DNA of 64,000 bases, taken from NCBI GenBank assembly GCA_964474905.1, contig CAYYUP010000003.1:124001-188000 (forward strand), given 5' to 3'. Origin of the DNA: JADJRG01 sp964474905 (GTDB taxonomy: Bacteria > Myxococcota_A > Polyangia > Nannocystales > Nannocystaceae). Made by a program: the position numbers and the translations under genes. The first letter of the stretch is position 1. The number at the start of each line of letters is the position of its first letter. The notes beneath the pieces were generated by a model that ran no database searches, was not told the DNA's origin, and saw nothing but the letters and a program-made list of their open reading frames with translations. Positions 54,963 to 64,000 of the stretch are shown piece by piece.

Positions 54963-57647
54963 ATGCCGCTAAGCGCCCACGGGATCCGCCGCCGCTTCCT
55001 CGATTTCTTCGCAAAGCGCGAGCACACGATCGTGCCCTCGTCGCCGCTGGTCCCGGCGAACGATCCGACGCTCCTTTTTACGAACGCGGGCATGGTCCAA
55101 TTTAAGGACGTCTTTGCTGGACGGGACCCGCGCCCCTATCAACGGGCGACCAGCGTGCAGCGTTGCCTACGCGCGGGTGGCAAGCACAACGATCTCGACA
55201 ACGTCGGCTTTACTCCGAGGCATCACACTTTTTTTGAGATGCTCGGCAACTTTTCGTTTGGCGATTACTTCAAGGCCGATGCGATCCGCTGGGCCTGGGA
55301 GTTTTTGACAGAGGAGATGCAGATACCGGCCGATCGCCTGGTTGTCTCGGTGTTTAACGGTGACGGGGAGAACGCGCCCTTCGACCAGGAGGCCTACGAT
55401 CTCTGGGCGGAGATCCTGCCGCGGGATCGCATCTACACCCTGAACGCCAAGGAGAATTTCTGGCAGATGGGGGACACCGGCCCCTGCGGTCCCTGCTCTG
55501 AGATCCACATCTTTCACGGCGACAGGGCTCCGGGGGATGCTCGCCGCGAGGGTCGATACGGGCCCGCCTACGAGGAGTCCCGCTACACCGAGCTGTGGAA
55601 CCTGGTCTTCATGCAGTTTGAGAAGCGGACGGACGGCTCGATGGTCGTCTTGCCCTCGCCGAGCGTCGACACTGGCGCGGGTCTCGAGCGCCTGGCGGCG
55701 GTCGTCGAGGGGGTGCACACCAACTACGCGACCAGCCTGCTCGCGCCCCTGGTTGCGACTGCGAAGTCTCTTGCGGGTGTTGATCCGTCGATCAATCTCA
55801 GCCGCGGCGAAGTCCCCTTTCAGGTGATCGCGGACCACGCTCGGGCGACGACCTTCTTGATCGCCGACGGCGTTTTTCCTGATCGTGCGGGTCGCTCCTA
55901 TGTGCTCCGTCGGATCATGCGTCGGGCGATCCGCTACGGCACCTCCGCGGGGCTCGACCGCGCTTTTTTTCATCGAGTCTGTGCCAAGGTGATCGAGGAC
56001 TTCGGCGACGACTACCCGGAGATCCGCGAGCGCGCGGCGACGATCGACGAAGTTGTGCGCACCGAGGAGGAGGCCTTTCGGCGGACGCTCGGTCGCGGCA
56101 TTCGTCGTCTGGAGGGGGCGCTCGGCGATCTTCGCGAGGGCATCAAGGTCTTCCCGCCGGCAGTTGCGGCGGACCTTTACGATACCTACGGCTTTCCGAT
56201 CGATCTGACCGGAGTCATATGTCGCGAGAAGGGGTTGAGTTTGGATGAGACTGCCGTCGACGCCGAAGTCCGTCGCCGGCAGCTCTCCGGAGGCAGCGCA
56301 GGGCTTGGTTCAGGCAAGGGCATCGCTGACGTCTATTTTTCGTTGCAGGGTGCGCATGCTGCTGCGTCGACGTTCATCGGCTACGACTCTGAGGTGGCGG
56401 AAGAATGCCGAGTGCTGGCGATCTTGGTCGACGGTGCAGAGGTGGACGAGGTGGCGGCGGGCGAGGGCGAGCGGGTCGAGTTTATCGTCGACCGGACTCC
56501 GTTCTACGCCGAGAGCGGCGGTCAGGTCGGAGATGCCGGGCGTCTGATGGCCGTGGGTATCGAGGTCGAGATCATCGACACCCAAAAGCCCGCCGGTGGC
56601 CTTCACGTTCATCACTGCGTGGTTCGCCAGGGAGCACTGCGGGTTGGCGGTGTCTATCGTCTCGAGGTCGACGGCGAGCGGCGGGCGGCGATCCGTCGCA
56701 ATCACTCGGCGACCCACCTCCTGCACCGGGCGCTTAGCGACGTTTTGGGTCCCCACGTTGTGCAAAAGGGTTCGCTTGTCGCCGCCGATCGCTTGCGCTT
56801 TGACTTTGCCCACGGCAGAGCGTTGACCGCCGAGCAGCGCCGCGAGATCGAGCGTCGGGTGAACGCTGCGGTCGTCGACAATCGGCCGACGACGACACGC
56901 GAGATGGGCTTAGAGGACGCCAAGTCGGCCGGGGCACTCGGGCTCTTCGGCGAAAAATACGGCGAGGTGGTCCGCGTGGTCGCGGTCGGCCCGACGAGCG
57001 TCGAGCTCTGCGGGGGCATCCATGTCAGCCGTGCCGGTGACATCGGTCTCTTCACGATTCTCAGCGAGGGCGGTATTGCTCAGGGGGTGCGTCGTATCGA
57101 AGCCGCGACTGGAATGGGCGCAATCGCTCGTGTTCAACGGGTTCAGGATCTCTTGAGCGAGGCTGTCAGCGAGCTGCACGCAGGTGGGCAGGCTGAGGTC
57201 GGGGAGCGAATCCGCCGACTCTTCGCCGATCTCAAAGCCCGCGATCGCACGATCGCCGAGCTCCAGCGAAAGCTGACGACCGGCGCTGCCACGGAGGACA
57301 CGATCGTCGAGGTCGAGGGCATCAAACTGCTCGCGAAGGCGGTTGAGGTCGCCGATCCGAAGGCGCTTCGGCAGGCTGCGGATGCGCTCCGGGATCGTTT
57401 GGGCAGCGGTGTGGTTGTGCTGGGGGCCGCCGGAGAGACCAAGGCGATACTTCTCGTTGCGGTCACCAAAGACCTCGCCGGCAAGCGGGTGCACGCGGGA
57501 AAGCTCGTCGGCGCGCTTGCCCATCATCTCGATGGTCGAGGAGGGGGTCGCCCCGATCTCGCCCAGGCCGGCGGTGCCAAGATCGAAGGTCTCGAGGCTG
57601 CGCTGCGGGGGGCCGAGGCGGCGCTCCGCGATCAGGTTGGGGCCTAG
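54963..57647 (+). CDS. alaS: Alanyl-tRNA synthetase
   Basis: 894 residues. Catalytic core with FLDFFAKREHTIVPSSPLVP and RHHTFFEMLGNFSFGDYFK; editing domain with NHSATHLLHRAL (HxxxH) and the zinc-site CGGIHVSRAGDIG; C-terminal DHHA1-type C-Ala domain (HAGKLVGALAHHLDGRGGGRPDLAQAGG). Length is normal. Cytoplasmic, essential for translation. Confidence 0.98.
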   Translation: MPLSAHGIRRRFLDFFAKREHTIVPSSPLVPANDPTLLFTNAGMVQFKDVFAGRDPRPYQRATSVQRCLRAGGKHNDLDNVGFTPRHHTFFEMLGNFSFGDYFKADAIRWAWEFLTEEMQIPADRLVVSVFNGDGENAPFDQEAYDLWAEILPRDRIYTLNAKENFWQMGDTGPCGPCSEIHIFHGDRAPGDARREGRYGPAYEESRYTELWNLVFMQFEKRTDGSMVVLPSPSVDTGAGLERLAAVVEGVHTNYATSLLAPLVATAKSLAGVDPSINLSRGEVPFQVIADHARATTFLIADGVFPDRAGRSYVLRRIMRRAIRYGTSAGLDRAFFHRVCAKVIEDFGDDYPEIRERAATIDEVVRTEEEAFRRTLGRGIRRLEGALGDLREGIKVFPPAVAADLYDTYGFPIDLTGVICREKGLSLDETAVDAEVRRRQLSGGSAGLGSGKGIADVYFSLQGAHAAASTFIGYDSEVAEECRVLAILVDGAEVDEVAAGEGERVEFIVDRTPFYAESGGQVGDAGRLMAVGIEVEIIDTQKPAGGLHVHHCVVRQGALRVGGVYRLEVDGERRAAIRRNHSATHLLHRALSDVLGPHVVQKGSLVAADRLRFDFAHGRALTAEQRREIERRVNAAVVDNRPTTTREMGLEDAKSAGALGLFGEKYGEVVRVVAVGPTSVELCGGIHVSRAGDIGLFTILSEGGIAQGVRRIEAATGMGAIARVQRVQDLLSEAVSELHAGGQAEVGERIRRLFADLKARDRTIAELQRKLTTGAATEDTIVEVEGIKLLAKAVEVADPKALRQAADALRDRLGSGVVVLGAAGETKAILLVAVTKDLAGKRVHAGKLVGALAHHLDGRGGGRPDLAQAGGAKIEGLEAALRGAEAALRDQVGA

Positions 57648-57704
57648 CGAAGACGGCCCGGAGCAGCCCCGAAGCCCATCAGGACCGTGCTAGAGTCGCG
57701 GTGC

Positions 57705-59769
57705 ATGCGTGATCTCGCGAGCGACGAAGGACTCTCTGCGGAACTCCTAACGTGGGCTCAGAGGCGCGCAGGCGTGATCGTTGAGGAGCTCGGTGGCATT
57801 GATGATGCCCTCTCGCAGCTCTTGACGACTGCGTTGCACGAGTGGGTCACCGTCGACGCTCTGGACGACCAAGAGCCCGCAGAGTTGGGGTCGGCCGAAA
57901 CCCGCGGAGATGAGTCTGCTCCGGTGAATACGGTCGGTCTCGAGGCGTTGCACGATGATGACGACGACGCCGTCGGCCTGGGCTTGCCCACGGATGATGA
58001 CGACGAGGTCACCGAACCAGTCGTCGATGGGCAGCTCGGTGTGACTGACGACGACGAGGGGCCCTGGATCGCGGGGGCGGATGATGAGGACGATACGGCT
58101 CTGACCGACGCGGACGCTCCGGGTTTAGATGGTGAAGTCGCCGGCTTCGGTGTGCCTGTGGATGATGAAGAGCGCGCTGAACAGTTCGCCGAAGGGCCCG
58201 CAGAGCTGAATGCAGAGCCGATCGCAGAGCCGATCGCAGAGCCGATCGCAGAGCTCGGGTTGCTCGCTCGTTTTGCAGGTGTCGAAGCCGAGGCGGCACG
58301 CGAAGCCGAGGCGGCACGCGAAGCCGAGGCGGCACGCGAAGCCGAGGCGGCACGCGAAGNNNNNNNNNNNNNNNNNNNNNNNNNNNNNNNNNNNNNNNNN
58401 NNNNNNNNNNNNNNNNNNNNNNNNNNNNNNNNNNNNNNNNNNNNNNNNNNNNNNNNNNNCGATGAAGCGGCCGAGCTAGTGCCGGTGAGTGACGACGATG
58501 AAGCGGCCGAGCTAGTGCCGGTGAGTGACGACGATGAAGCGGCCGAGCTAGCGCCGGTGAGCGACGGGCAAATCGAGGAGTTCGAGGAGTTCGAGGAGTT
58601 CGAAGAAATCACCGAGCTCGAAGAGATCACCGACGCGGTCGAAGACAGCGCTGGTGTTGAGGAGCCGGCGGTTGATGGTTCATCCGCACTCGAGACCAGC
58701 GCTTCGCAGGCTGTCGATGTGCTCGCGGAGTCCGACAGCGAGGGCGAGACCGGGCTCGGCTCGGATGGCGAGCCCGAGGCTGCCAGTGTCGAAAGTGTCG
58801 ATGGTCTGGTTGAAGATCGTGTTGCGGGACCTGCCGAACTCGCCGACGAAGACAAGGACGAAGACGAGGACGAAGACGAATACGAGGACGCGCTCGCGGG
58901 CCTTGTCGATGAGGCCTCCGAGGGGGATACGCCCTTCAATCTCGGCGGCGAGAGCGAGGTTGAGACGCTCACGCGCGGGGTCATCGAGGCCGGTGTTGTG
59001 GCCCAGGGGGAGGGCAACGACGACCTCACGGACGGACCTGATGAGGCGACGTTGGAGCACAGCGTCAGCGATGTGCTCCAATCGGTGGACGCGGCGGTTG
59101 GCGATCCTGCGGAGCACGATGACTACGGGAGCGGCAGCTACGACATGGGTCTGCCTGCTCCGTTGCCCGACGATCGTTGGCATGACCAGCCGGAGTGGTC
59201 TGATCGTTCTTTTCTTCTGGGCATTCCCGATGATGAGACGATCGCGAAGGCTGCGGCTGAGGTATCAGAGCCTGCATCGCAGCAAGAGAGCGATGTGCCT
59301 CTGTTGCGTCGACGGGATCCCTCGACGCGCTCGCAAGCGGCTTCTGCAGTGCATGAGGCCGCCGACAAGACGCTCTCAAAAAAGGAAAAACGGCGGCGCC
59401 ACAAGGAGAAGAAGCGACGAAAGCGGGCCAGCGAGCAGTCCGTGTTGTTGCTCGCCAAGCCGAGGGGTCGAGGCGGAGAGATCGAGGAGATCAAAGATTT
59501 TGATGAGCTGAGCGAAGACTCGGACGNNNNNNNNNNNNNNNNNNNNNNNNNNNNNNNNNNNNNNNNNNNNNNNNNNNNNNNNNNNNNNNNNNNNNNNNNN
59601 NNNNNNNNNNNNNNNNNNNNNNNNNNAGGTCAGCGAGACCGAGGAAATCGCCGAGGTCAGCGAGACCGAGGAAATCGCCGAGGTCAGCGAGACCGAGGAA
59701 ATCGCCGAACTCGACGATGAGGATTTCGAGGAGATCGACGAAGACGATCTCGAAGAAATCGACGACTGA
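57705..59769 (+). CDS. Highly acidic tandem-repeat protein (two internal assembly gaps)
   Basis: ATG at 57705; the true stop is the TGA at 59767-59769. With 100 N the frame breaks at the second gap; the gap length must be a multiple of three to rejoin. A short ordered N-terminus (~60 residues, ELLTWAQRRAGVIVEELGG) precedes a D/E-dominated chain with arrays of EPIA, EAEAAR, DEAAELVPVSDD, EEF and, near the C-terminus, VSETEEIAE. Embedded is one basic island (KKEKRRRHKEKKRRKRA) just before the last gap. No known family. Neighbours are alaS and the convergent gshA. It may be a disordered scaffold or a cytoplasmic polyelectrolyte binder. Confidence 0.7.
58212..58359. repeat. Tandem arrays coding EPIA (12 bp x3) and EAEAAR (18 bp x4)
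   Basis: GCAGAGCCGATC repeats occupy 58212-58247 and GAAGCCGAGGCGGCACGC repeats occupy 58284-58355, running directly into an N gap at 58360. Confidence 0.9.
58360..58459. other. Assembly gap (100 N) inside tandem repeats
   Basis: The left edge lies in the EAEAAR array and the right edge in the DEAAELVPVSDD array. The gap is in frame as drawn (true length 1 modulo 3). It is likely a collapsed repeat, so the real protein may be longer. Confidence 0.95.
58461..58568. repeat. 36-bp tandem repeat, 3 units, coding DEAAELVPVSDD
   Basis: Two perfect copies and one with a few changes directly after the gap; the array probably continues to the left inside the N run. Confidence 0.9.
59527..59626. other. 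Assembly gap (100 N) before VSETEEIAE repeats
   Basis: Joining the edges directly would read ...EDSDEVSETEEIAE in frame. The true length must be a multiple of three. Confidence 0.95.
59629..59709. repeat. 27-bp tandem repeat, 3 units, coding VSETEEIAE
   Basis: Three nearly identical copies at the edge of the gap; more may be missing. Confidence 0.9.
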
Positions 59770-59852
59770 CTGAGGCGTGCCCAGCTCGGGGGTGAGGGGA
59801 GCAACGTCGTCCGAGCCGACCCGGACGTGTGGACCACGGAATATGTGCGTGC

Positions 59853-61286
59853 CTAGGCGGGGGGCTCTGAGGCGCCTGCGGGGCTTGGGCCTGCAAAGTG
59901 GAAGGCCTGGATGAACGCACTGAGGGTCGTTTTGTCGCGATTTAGACGATCACCGACGAGTTCGCGGGCGACATCGGCGGGTGACTTGCCGGCGTCGACG
60001 AGGGCCTCGATGCGATCGAGAAAGCGGGATTCGGAGCGTCCTTGGTCGTCGCGCACGTCGAGCCTGTCCAGGCCCTCGCGGGCGATCGCGATCAGACGGC
60101 GCGCGAGTCTTTGGACCCGGGGCGAGCGGATGGCGTCTCGGCGACACTCCTCCCAGAGCTCATCACGGGCACCGAAATTGAGGTCTTGGACCAGCTCCCA
60201 GGCGGCCGCGCCGGCGTCGTCGTCGTAGAGCAGGCCCTTCCAGAGTGCCGGTAGAGCGCAGATGAAAGACGAACCAACAGAGTCGCCGCCGCGGACCTCG
60301 ATGTAGGGTTTGAGGCGGACCTCAGGAAAAAGAGTGCTCAGGTGGGTCTGCCAATCGGAAAAATTGGCACGGTGGTGGACACCGTTTGGATCGGTGAAGC
60401 CGTCGCGGATGAACTCTGCGAAGGTGCGGTGATCGGGGTGGAGGCGGCCGCCCCGATCGACGAAGAACATCGGCACCGCGAGCGCGTAGTCGACGTAGCG
60501 TTCGTAGGAAAAACCCGCAGGCTCCTCGAAGGCAAAGGGCAGGAGGCCGCAGCGATCGGGGTCGACGTCGGACCAGACCCGGCTGCGCAGTGAGGCGTAG
60601 CCGCGATCGAGTCCGTCGGAGAAGGGCGAATTTGCGAAGATCGCGGTGACGATGCTTGTGACGCCCATCGCCAGGCGGAGGCGTTCGCCGCATTGGCGCT
60701 CTGAGGCGTAGTCGTAGTTCGCTTGCACTGTGCAGGTGCGCAGCATCATGTCGAGGGCCATCGAGCCGCGGGTCGGCAGATAGTCCCGCATCACCGCGTA
60801 GCGGGGCTTGGGCATCCAGTTGATCTCGTCGCGGCTCGCGAAGGGGTGGAAGCCGCTGGCCAGCCAGGCGATGTTGAGTCGGCGGGCGATTTTGTCGAGT
60901 TCTCGAAAGTGGGTGGAGAACTCTTGGCAGGTGTCGTGGATCGTCGGCAGGGGCTTGCCGCTGAGTTCGAACTGCCCGCCTGGCTCTAAGGTAAGCGAGG
61001 CGCCATCGCGCTCCAGGGCGAGCACCTCGCCGCCGAGGCCGCGTTGGCCGGTGGGCGCCCAACCGAGCTCGATGAAGCCCTCCATCGTCGGGGCGATGTG
61101 CTCCGTGTAGTTGATCGGCGTTGGTCGGCCATCTGCGGCGCCGAGCCAGAGACCAAATTTTTCTTGTTCGGTGCCGACGACGTGGTCATTGAGGTCACGC
61201 TTGACGGCGTCGGCGTGCCACTCGATGAGGCGATGGCGATCGAGGAGGGGGGCGCTTGGGCCTTGTACGGGGGATTCACGGCTCAC
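59853..61286 (-). CDS. gshA: Glutamate-cysteine ligase (plant/proteobacterial GCS2 type)
   Basis: 477 residues from the GTG at 61286; an in-frame TTG at 61301 adds five. GCS2/EgtA-like core: GTEQEKFGLW, LERDGASLTLEPGGQFELSG, WLASGFHPFA, and NYDYASERQ (the substrate/ATP region), followed by YIEVRGGDSVG near the C-terminal part. It makes gamma-glutamylcysteine, the first step of glutathione synthesis. It is convergent with the acidic repeat gene and divergent from the bactofilin operon. Confidence 0.92.
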   Translation of the reverse strand: MSRESPVQGPSAPLLDRHRLIEWHADAVKRDLNDHVVGTEQEKFGLWLGAADGRPTPINYTEHIAPTMEGFIELGWAPTGQRGLGGEVLALERDGASLTLEPGGQFELSGKPLPTIHDTCQEFSTHFRELDKIARRLNIAWLASGFHPFASRDEINWMPKPRYAVMRDYLPTRGSMALDMMLRTCTVQANYDYASERQCGERLRLAMGVTSIVTAIFANSPFSDGLDRGYASLRSRVWSDVDPDRCGLLPFAFEEPAGFSYERYVDYALAVPMFFVDRGGRLHPDHRTFAEFIRDGFTDPNGVHHRANFSDWQTHLSTLFPEVRLKPYIEVRGGDSVGSSFICALPALWKGLLYDDDAGAAAWELVQDLNFGARDELWEECRRDAIRSPRVQRLARRLIAIAREGLDRLDVRDDQGRSESRFLDRIEALVDAGKSPADVARELVGDRLNRDKTTLSAFIQAFHFAGPSPAGASEPPA

Positions 61287-61356
61287 GTGAGGTGGCTCCA
61301 AGTCGGTTCAGGTTCGGCGAAGTATGGGGGCAGCTCGGGCACAATGCCAGTCCCCC

Positions 61357-61386
61357 TTGACCGGATCGTCACGGCATTGCTAGCCT
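61357..61386 (+). promoter_or_regulatory. Candidate promoter of the bactofilin operon
   Basis: TTGACC, 18 bp, TAGCCT, 34 bp before the first bactofilin start. The -35 matches that of the envelope-operon candidate (49592), but the -10 is weak. Confidence 0.3.
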
Positions 61387-61419
61387 CCGGCGGCGTTTTC
61401 GGCTAAACGCTGAGGTTCT

Positions 61420-61791
61420 ATGGCTGCATCCGCCATCAGCTCATCGCCGTGTCTCATCGGCCCTCGTATGACCGTCCGCGGCGCCCTCATCGGCGAAGAG
61501 GATTTGATCGTCGAGGGTCGCGTCGAGGGGACCATCCAGATCGCCGGTCATCTCGTCGTCGCCGAGGGCGGCGTCGTCGAGTCCGACGTTGAGGCCGAGA
61601 GCGCCGACATTCACGGTCACGTGGTCGGCGATGTCGTGGCCGCGGAGGCCATCACGATTCACCCGGATGCTCGTGTCTCCGGCAACCTCCGGGCGCCGCG
61701 TATCGTCATCGACGATGGCGCCCATTTTCACGGTGCGATCGACATGGACGTCGAGCTGCCCGAGGGCCTTGCGCGGGTCCGTTCCCGCTAG
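61420..61791 (+). CDS. Bactofilin (first of three)
   Basis: 123 residues. A right-handed beta-helix with the six-residue periodicity of bactofilins (MTVRGALIGEEDLIVEGRVEGTIQI, DIHGHVVGDVVAAEAITIHPDARVSGNLRAPRIVIDDGAHFHGAIDMDV). It polymerises into cytoplasmic filaments that position cell-pole, cell-wall or chromosome-segregation factors. Short tails suggest a pure filament core. It is followed by the second bactofilin gene after a 21-bp spacer. Confidence 0.93.
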   Translation: MAASAISSSPCLIGPRMTVRGALIGEEDLIVEGRVEGTIQIAGHLVVAEGGVVESDVEAESADIHGHVVGDVVAAEAITIHPDARVSGNLRAPRIVIDDGAHFHGAIDMDVELPEGLARVRSR

Positions 61792-61812
61792 GTCGGGATG
61801 CGAGGAGAGACT

Positions 61813-62127
61813 ATGGCGAGCACCGTTATCGGCAGTACGATCGTCATCGAAGGCGAAATCTCTGGGGACGAATCTCTGGTGATTCACGGCACTGTGCGGG
61901 GGCAAATCGAGATCCGCGAGCGCGTTGAGATCGCCGCGGACGGGGTTGTCGAAGCGACGATCGCAGCTCCCGTGGTGACTGTGTACGGGACCGTCGCCGG
62001 CGACATCACGGCCGACGAGCGGGCTGAGTTGCGGGCCGAGTGCCAGGTCATCGGCGACGTGCGGGCGCCGCGAATTTTGATCGCTGACGGGGCTGCCTTT
62101 AAGGGCAACATCGACATGGGGGGCTAG
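61813..62127 (+). CDS. Bactofilin (second of three)
   Basis: 104 residues from the ATG at 61813, which has GAGGAGA five to six bases upstream; ATG 61798 would be in the ribosome-binding site region. Bactofilin core STIVIEGEISGDESLVIHGTVRGQIEIRERVEIAADGVVEA with almost no tails. Together with its neighbours it resembles the Myxococcus bacN-bacO-bacP group, though no ParAB/PadC genes are visible upstream. Confidence 0.93.
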   Translation: MASTVIGSTIVIEGEISGDESLVIHGTVRGQIEIRERVEIAADGVVEATIAAPVVTVYGTVAGDITADERAELRAECQVIGDVRAPRILIADGAAFKGNIDMGG

Positions 62128-62132
62128 CGGGT

Positions 62133-62951
62133 ATGGCTACGCGACAACAGAGCAGCAAGCTCCCGAGCGACGGGAACGCGACCATCATCGGTCCCGAGAT
62201 CCAGGTTGTTGGCCGCATCGAGGGCCGCGAAGATCTCAGCGTGCAGGGCTACGTCGAGGGGTCGATCCACCTCACCGAGTGTCTGGTGGTCGACAAGGGC
62301 GGCATCGTCGTCGCCGACGTGCGCGCGTTGGATGTGATCGTGCACGGCATTATCGTCGGTGACATCGTCGCCGATCGTCGGATCGTGCTTCAGCCGAGTG
62401 CTCGGGTCGTCGGCGATTTAAAGGCGCCGCGGATCTCGATCGCCGGCGGGGCGGCGCTTCGTGGGCAGGTGATGATGGGCGTCGCGAGCGACGAGGGCGA
62501 GCACGAGGAGAGCGGTCACCGCTCCGGCTCCGGTCGCTGGCGGAGCGGCAGTGGATCGACGCGGGGTGCCCGTGGCAGCACGCCCCGCAGCCGCGGCTCG
62601 TCGAGGGTCGCCCGGGTGAGCCGCAGCTCCGCGGCAAAATCGACGGGTGTGCTCGCCCGTCCGAGCCGAGCGCTCGAGGCCGAAGAGCCCGGGCCGCGCC
62701 ATCCTCCGCTGCGCAAACGGGGTAGACGCGAGATAGAGCCCGAGATAGAGCCCGAGATCGGGCGTGAAGAAACAGGCGATAACGCACCCAAACAGGTCGC
62801 GATCGAATCGCTTGAGCCCGAAGTATCGGCTCGTGATGCTGAGGGCGTCATCGACGTCGATGACGGTGTGATCGGTGCTGGTGGGGCCAAAAAGCGGGCA
62901 GCCCGTCCGCGGGTGCCCGCCCGGGGCAAACACAGCGTAGACCACGCCTGA
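62133..62951 (+). CDS. Bactofilin with long basic/acidic C-terminal tail (third of three)
   Basis: 272 residues. Residues ~15-115 form the bactofilin beta-helix (IQVVGRIEGREDLSVQGYVEGSIHL ... APRISIAGGAALRGQVM). The ~155-residue tail first is R/S/G-rich (GSGRWRSGSGSTRGARGST...), then acidic with IEPEIEPEIG repeats, so it is probably disordered and could bind DNA, membrane or a partner. The start is five bases after the previous stop. It likely gives the filament its specific function. Confidence 0.9.
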   Translation: MATRQQSSKLPSDGNATIIGPEIQVVGRIEGREDLSVQGYVEGSIHLTECLVVDKGGIVVADVRALDVIVHGIIVGDIVADRRIVLQPSARVVGDLKAPRISIAGGAALRGQVMMGVASDEGEHEESGHRSGSGRWRSGSGSTRGARGSTPRSRGSSRVARVSRSSAAKSTGVLARPSRALEAEEPGPRHPPLRKRGRREIEPEIEPEIGREETGDNAPKQVAIESLEPEVSARDAEGVIDVDDGVIGAGGAKKRAARPRVPARGKHSVDHA

Positions 62952-63148
62952 TTCCGGTCAGCTCTGCGCGCTCCTGCGGCGATGGCTGTCGCGCGTATCG
63001 CGGGAGACCTCCGCGATCTGCGGGAAGCTTGCTGGAAACAACAAAGGTCGGCAGGCTATGTCTTCTCTCGCCGAGGGGCGCGGTGCTCTGGGTCCGATGC
63101 CCAGCAGCTACAACCGTTGTTCGCCCCTAGCCACGGAGGTTCCTGCAG

Positions 63149-64000
63149 ATGCGTAAGCTCATCGTCCCCGCGTTGTTCACCCTGGTTCTGGCCTCTGGGG
63201 CCTGCAAAGAGCCCGATCCGAACGCCTTTGAGACCCACATCGAGAATATCCAAACGGAGGGGGCGGCAGCCGCCGGCTACTCCGATCTCGAGAAGCTCGT
63301 CAAGGCGATCACCACCTCATCCGCGGATAACACGGCCCGGATCGACGAATTTGTCACCAAGGTGATCCCTGTCTTTGAGAGCCGTTGGGACGGGGACGTC
63401 GAGTACCGCGACCAGATGCTGGCGATGCTCTACCAGATCGGTCGCCCCGAGGGCGCGGTGCTCTGGGACAAGGGTCTGGTCTTTGACGGCTCGGATGCCT
63501 CGCGCAAACTGGTGCTCGCGTCGATCGACGGCATCATCAAGGCGAAGGCTGGCGCGACCGTCGGTACCTTGATCGCCCAGCTCGATCTCCTGCTCGCTTC
63601 GCCCAAAAAAGACAAGGGTCCAAAGGGCGGCGAGTTGCGGATCGAGATGGTCAAGGCGCTCGGTGTTCTCGGCGACGCGAAGGCTGTACCGATCCTGATC
63701 AAGGTGATGGAGCAGACCAAGGAGAACCAGCCGGTCTCGGTGCACCGCGAGGCCGCCAAGGCGCTGGGCATGATCGGCGATCCGTCGGCGGTTGAGGCCT
63801 TGCTTGCGGTCACCTTTCGCGTGCCCGACTCGCCCTCGACCACGGACATCGGCAACCGCTCGAAGCTCGCGCTGGTCGCGATCGGCGACCCGGCGGCTCC
63901 GGGCGTGATCAAGATGCTCAAGGGCGAGCAGACCGAGGTCAACAAGCTGGCCTCCAACAACGGTGTCGACCTTCTGATCGTGCAGCAGACCGCGGTTGGC
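63149..64000 (+). CDS. HEAT-repeat lipoprotein, 3' end cut by the window
   Basis: 284 residues visible, open to the window edge. ATG at 63149 with GGAGG 10 bases upstream. Lipobox LASGAC (Cys19). From ~70 the sequence has HEAT/PBS-lyase-like helical repeats (ELRIEMVKALGVLGDAKAVPILIKVM, VHREAAKALGMIGDPSAVEALLAV), with an intervening K-rich loop (SPKKDKGPKGG). Probably an exported or outer-membrane scaffold. It follows the bactofilins by 197 bp and may be an independent unit. Confidence 0.85.
   Translation, partial: MRKLIVPALFTLVLASGACKEPDPNAFETHIENIQTEGAAAAGYSDLEKLVKAITTSSADNTARIDEFVTKVIPVFESRWDGDVEYRDQMLAMLYQIGRPEGAVLWDKGLVFDGSDASRKLVLASIDGIIKAKAGATVGTLIAQLDLLLASPKKDKGPKGGELRIEMVKALGVLGDAKAVPILIKVMEQTKENQPVSVHREAAKALGMIGDPSAVEALLAVTFRVPDSPSTTDIGNRSKLALVAIGDPAAPGVIKMLKGEQTEVNKLASNNGVDLLIVQQTAVG

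Overview
The window reads as a draft scaffold from a GC-rich deltaproteobacterial-type predator, most likely Myxococcota and perhaps the Nannocystales (Nannocystis/Enhygromyxa-like). That placement is an inference. It rests on a trypsin-like protease with a MYXO-CTERM-type tail, many lipoproteins with Thr/Ser/Asp-rich linkers, a MopE-like metal-binding motif, three tandem bactofilins and a very high share of exported proteins of unknown function. Four runs of exactly 100 N are scaffold gaps; three lie inside genes in low-complexity or tandem-repeat DNA, and one (16376-16475) may not be a real gap.

Layout. 1-8.1 kb: a truncated lipoprotein gene, an ERMP1-like membrane M28 peptidase, an AAA+ ATPase of the contractile-injection-system type, and a secreted S1 protease. 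8.3-13.1 kb: two paralogous von Willebrand A lipoproteins, then a small membrane protein coupled to a thioredoxin/TPR lipoprotein. 13.3-19.1 kb: clpB, a flippase-like membrane protein, and a TPR lipoprotein with a degenerate aspartyl-protease fold. 19.2-27.8 kb: an SDR, a dihaem membrane cytochrome, a SpoU methyltransferase, a two-gene unit coding for an Hsp90-like (GHKL) ATPase fused to a transglutaminase plus a pseudo-GHKL partner, and a TPR membrane protein. 28-36 kb: an ABC exporter fused to a cyclic-nucleotide-binding domain, an SDR, an FKBP isomerase, an apparently inactive M61-like lipoprotein, a tandem HCCA-isomerase/DsbA-like protein, and panE. 36-44.4 kb: a lipoprotein with a glutamine-amidotransferase-like region, a Tim44/zinc-ribbon plus TPM-like operon, a 57-residue membrane ORF, an Omp85-type barrel, a serine hydrolase with a small partner, and an MDR oxidoreductase. 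44.4-47.8 kb: dapA-dapB and a TPR gene-ribF operon. 47.9-53.4 kb: two lipoproteins, then an envelope operon (DUF4398-like lipoprotein, OmpA with thrombospondin-3 repeats, outer-membrane barrel). 53.4-64 kb: an RlmI-like methyltransferase, alaS, a very acidic repeat protein, gshA, three bactofilins, and a truncated HEAT-repeat lipoprotein.

Housekeeping functions (protein disaggregation, lysine/peptidoglycan precursor synthesis, FAD, glutathione, alanyl-tRNA) are interleaved with envelope and surface functions. I see no rRNA, tRNA, CRISPR, transposase, integrase or phage gene. The most novel element is the GHKL-transglutaminase/pseudo-GHKL pair (22.1-26.8 kb). Heptanucleotide tandem repeats at several sites and several apparently inactivated protease folds are the other main observations.
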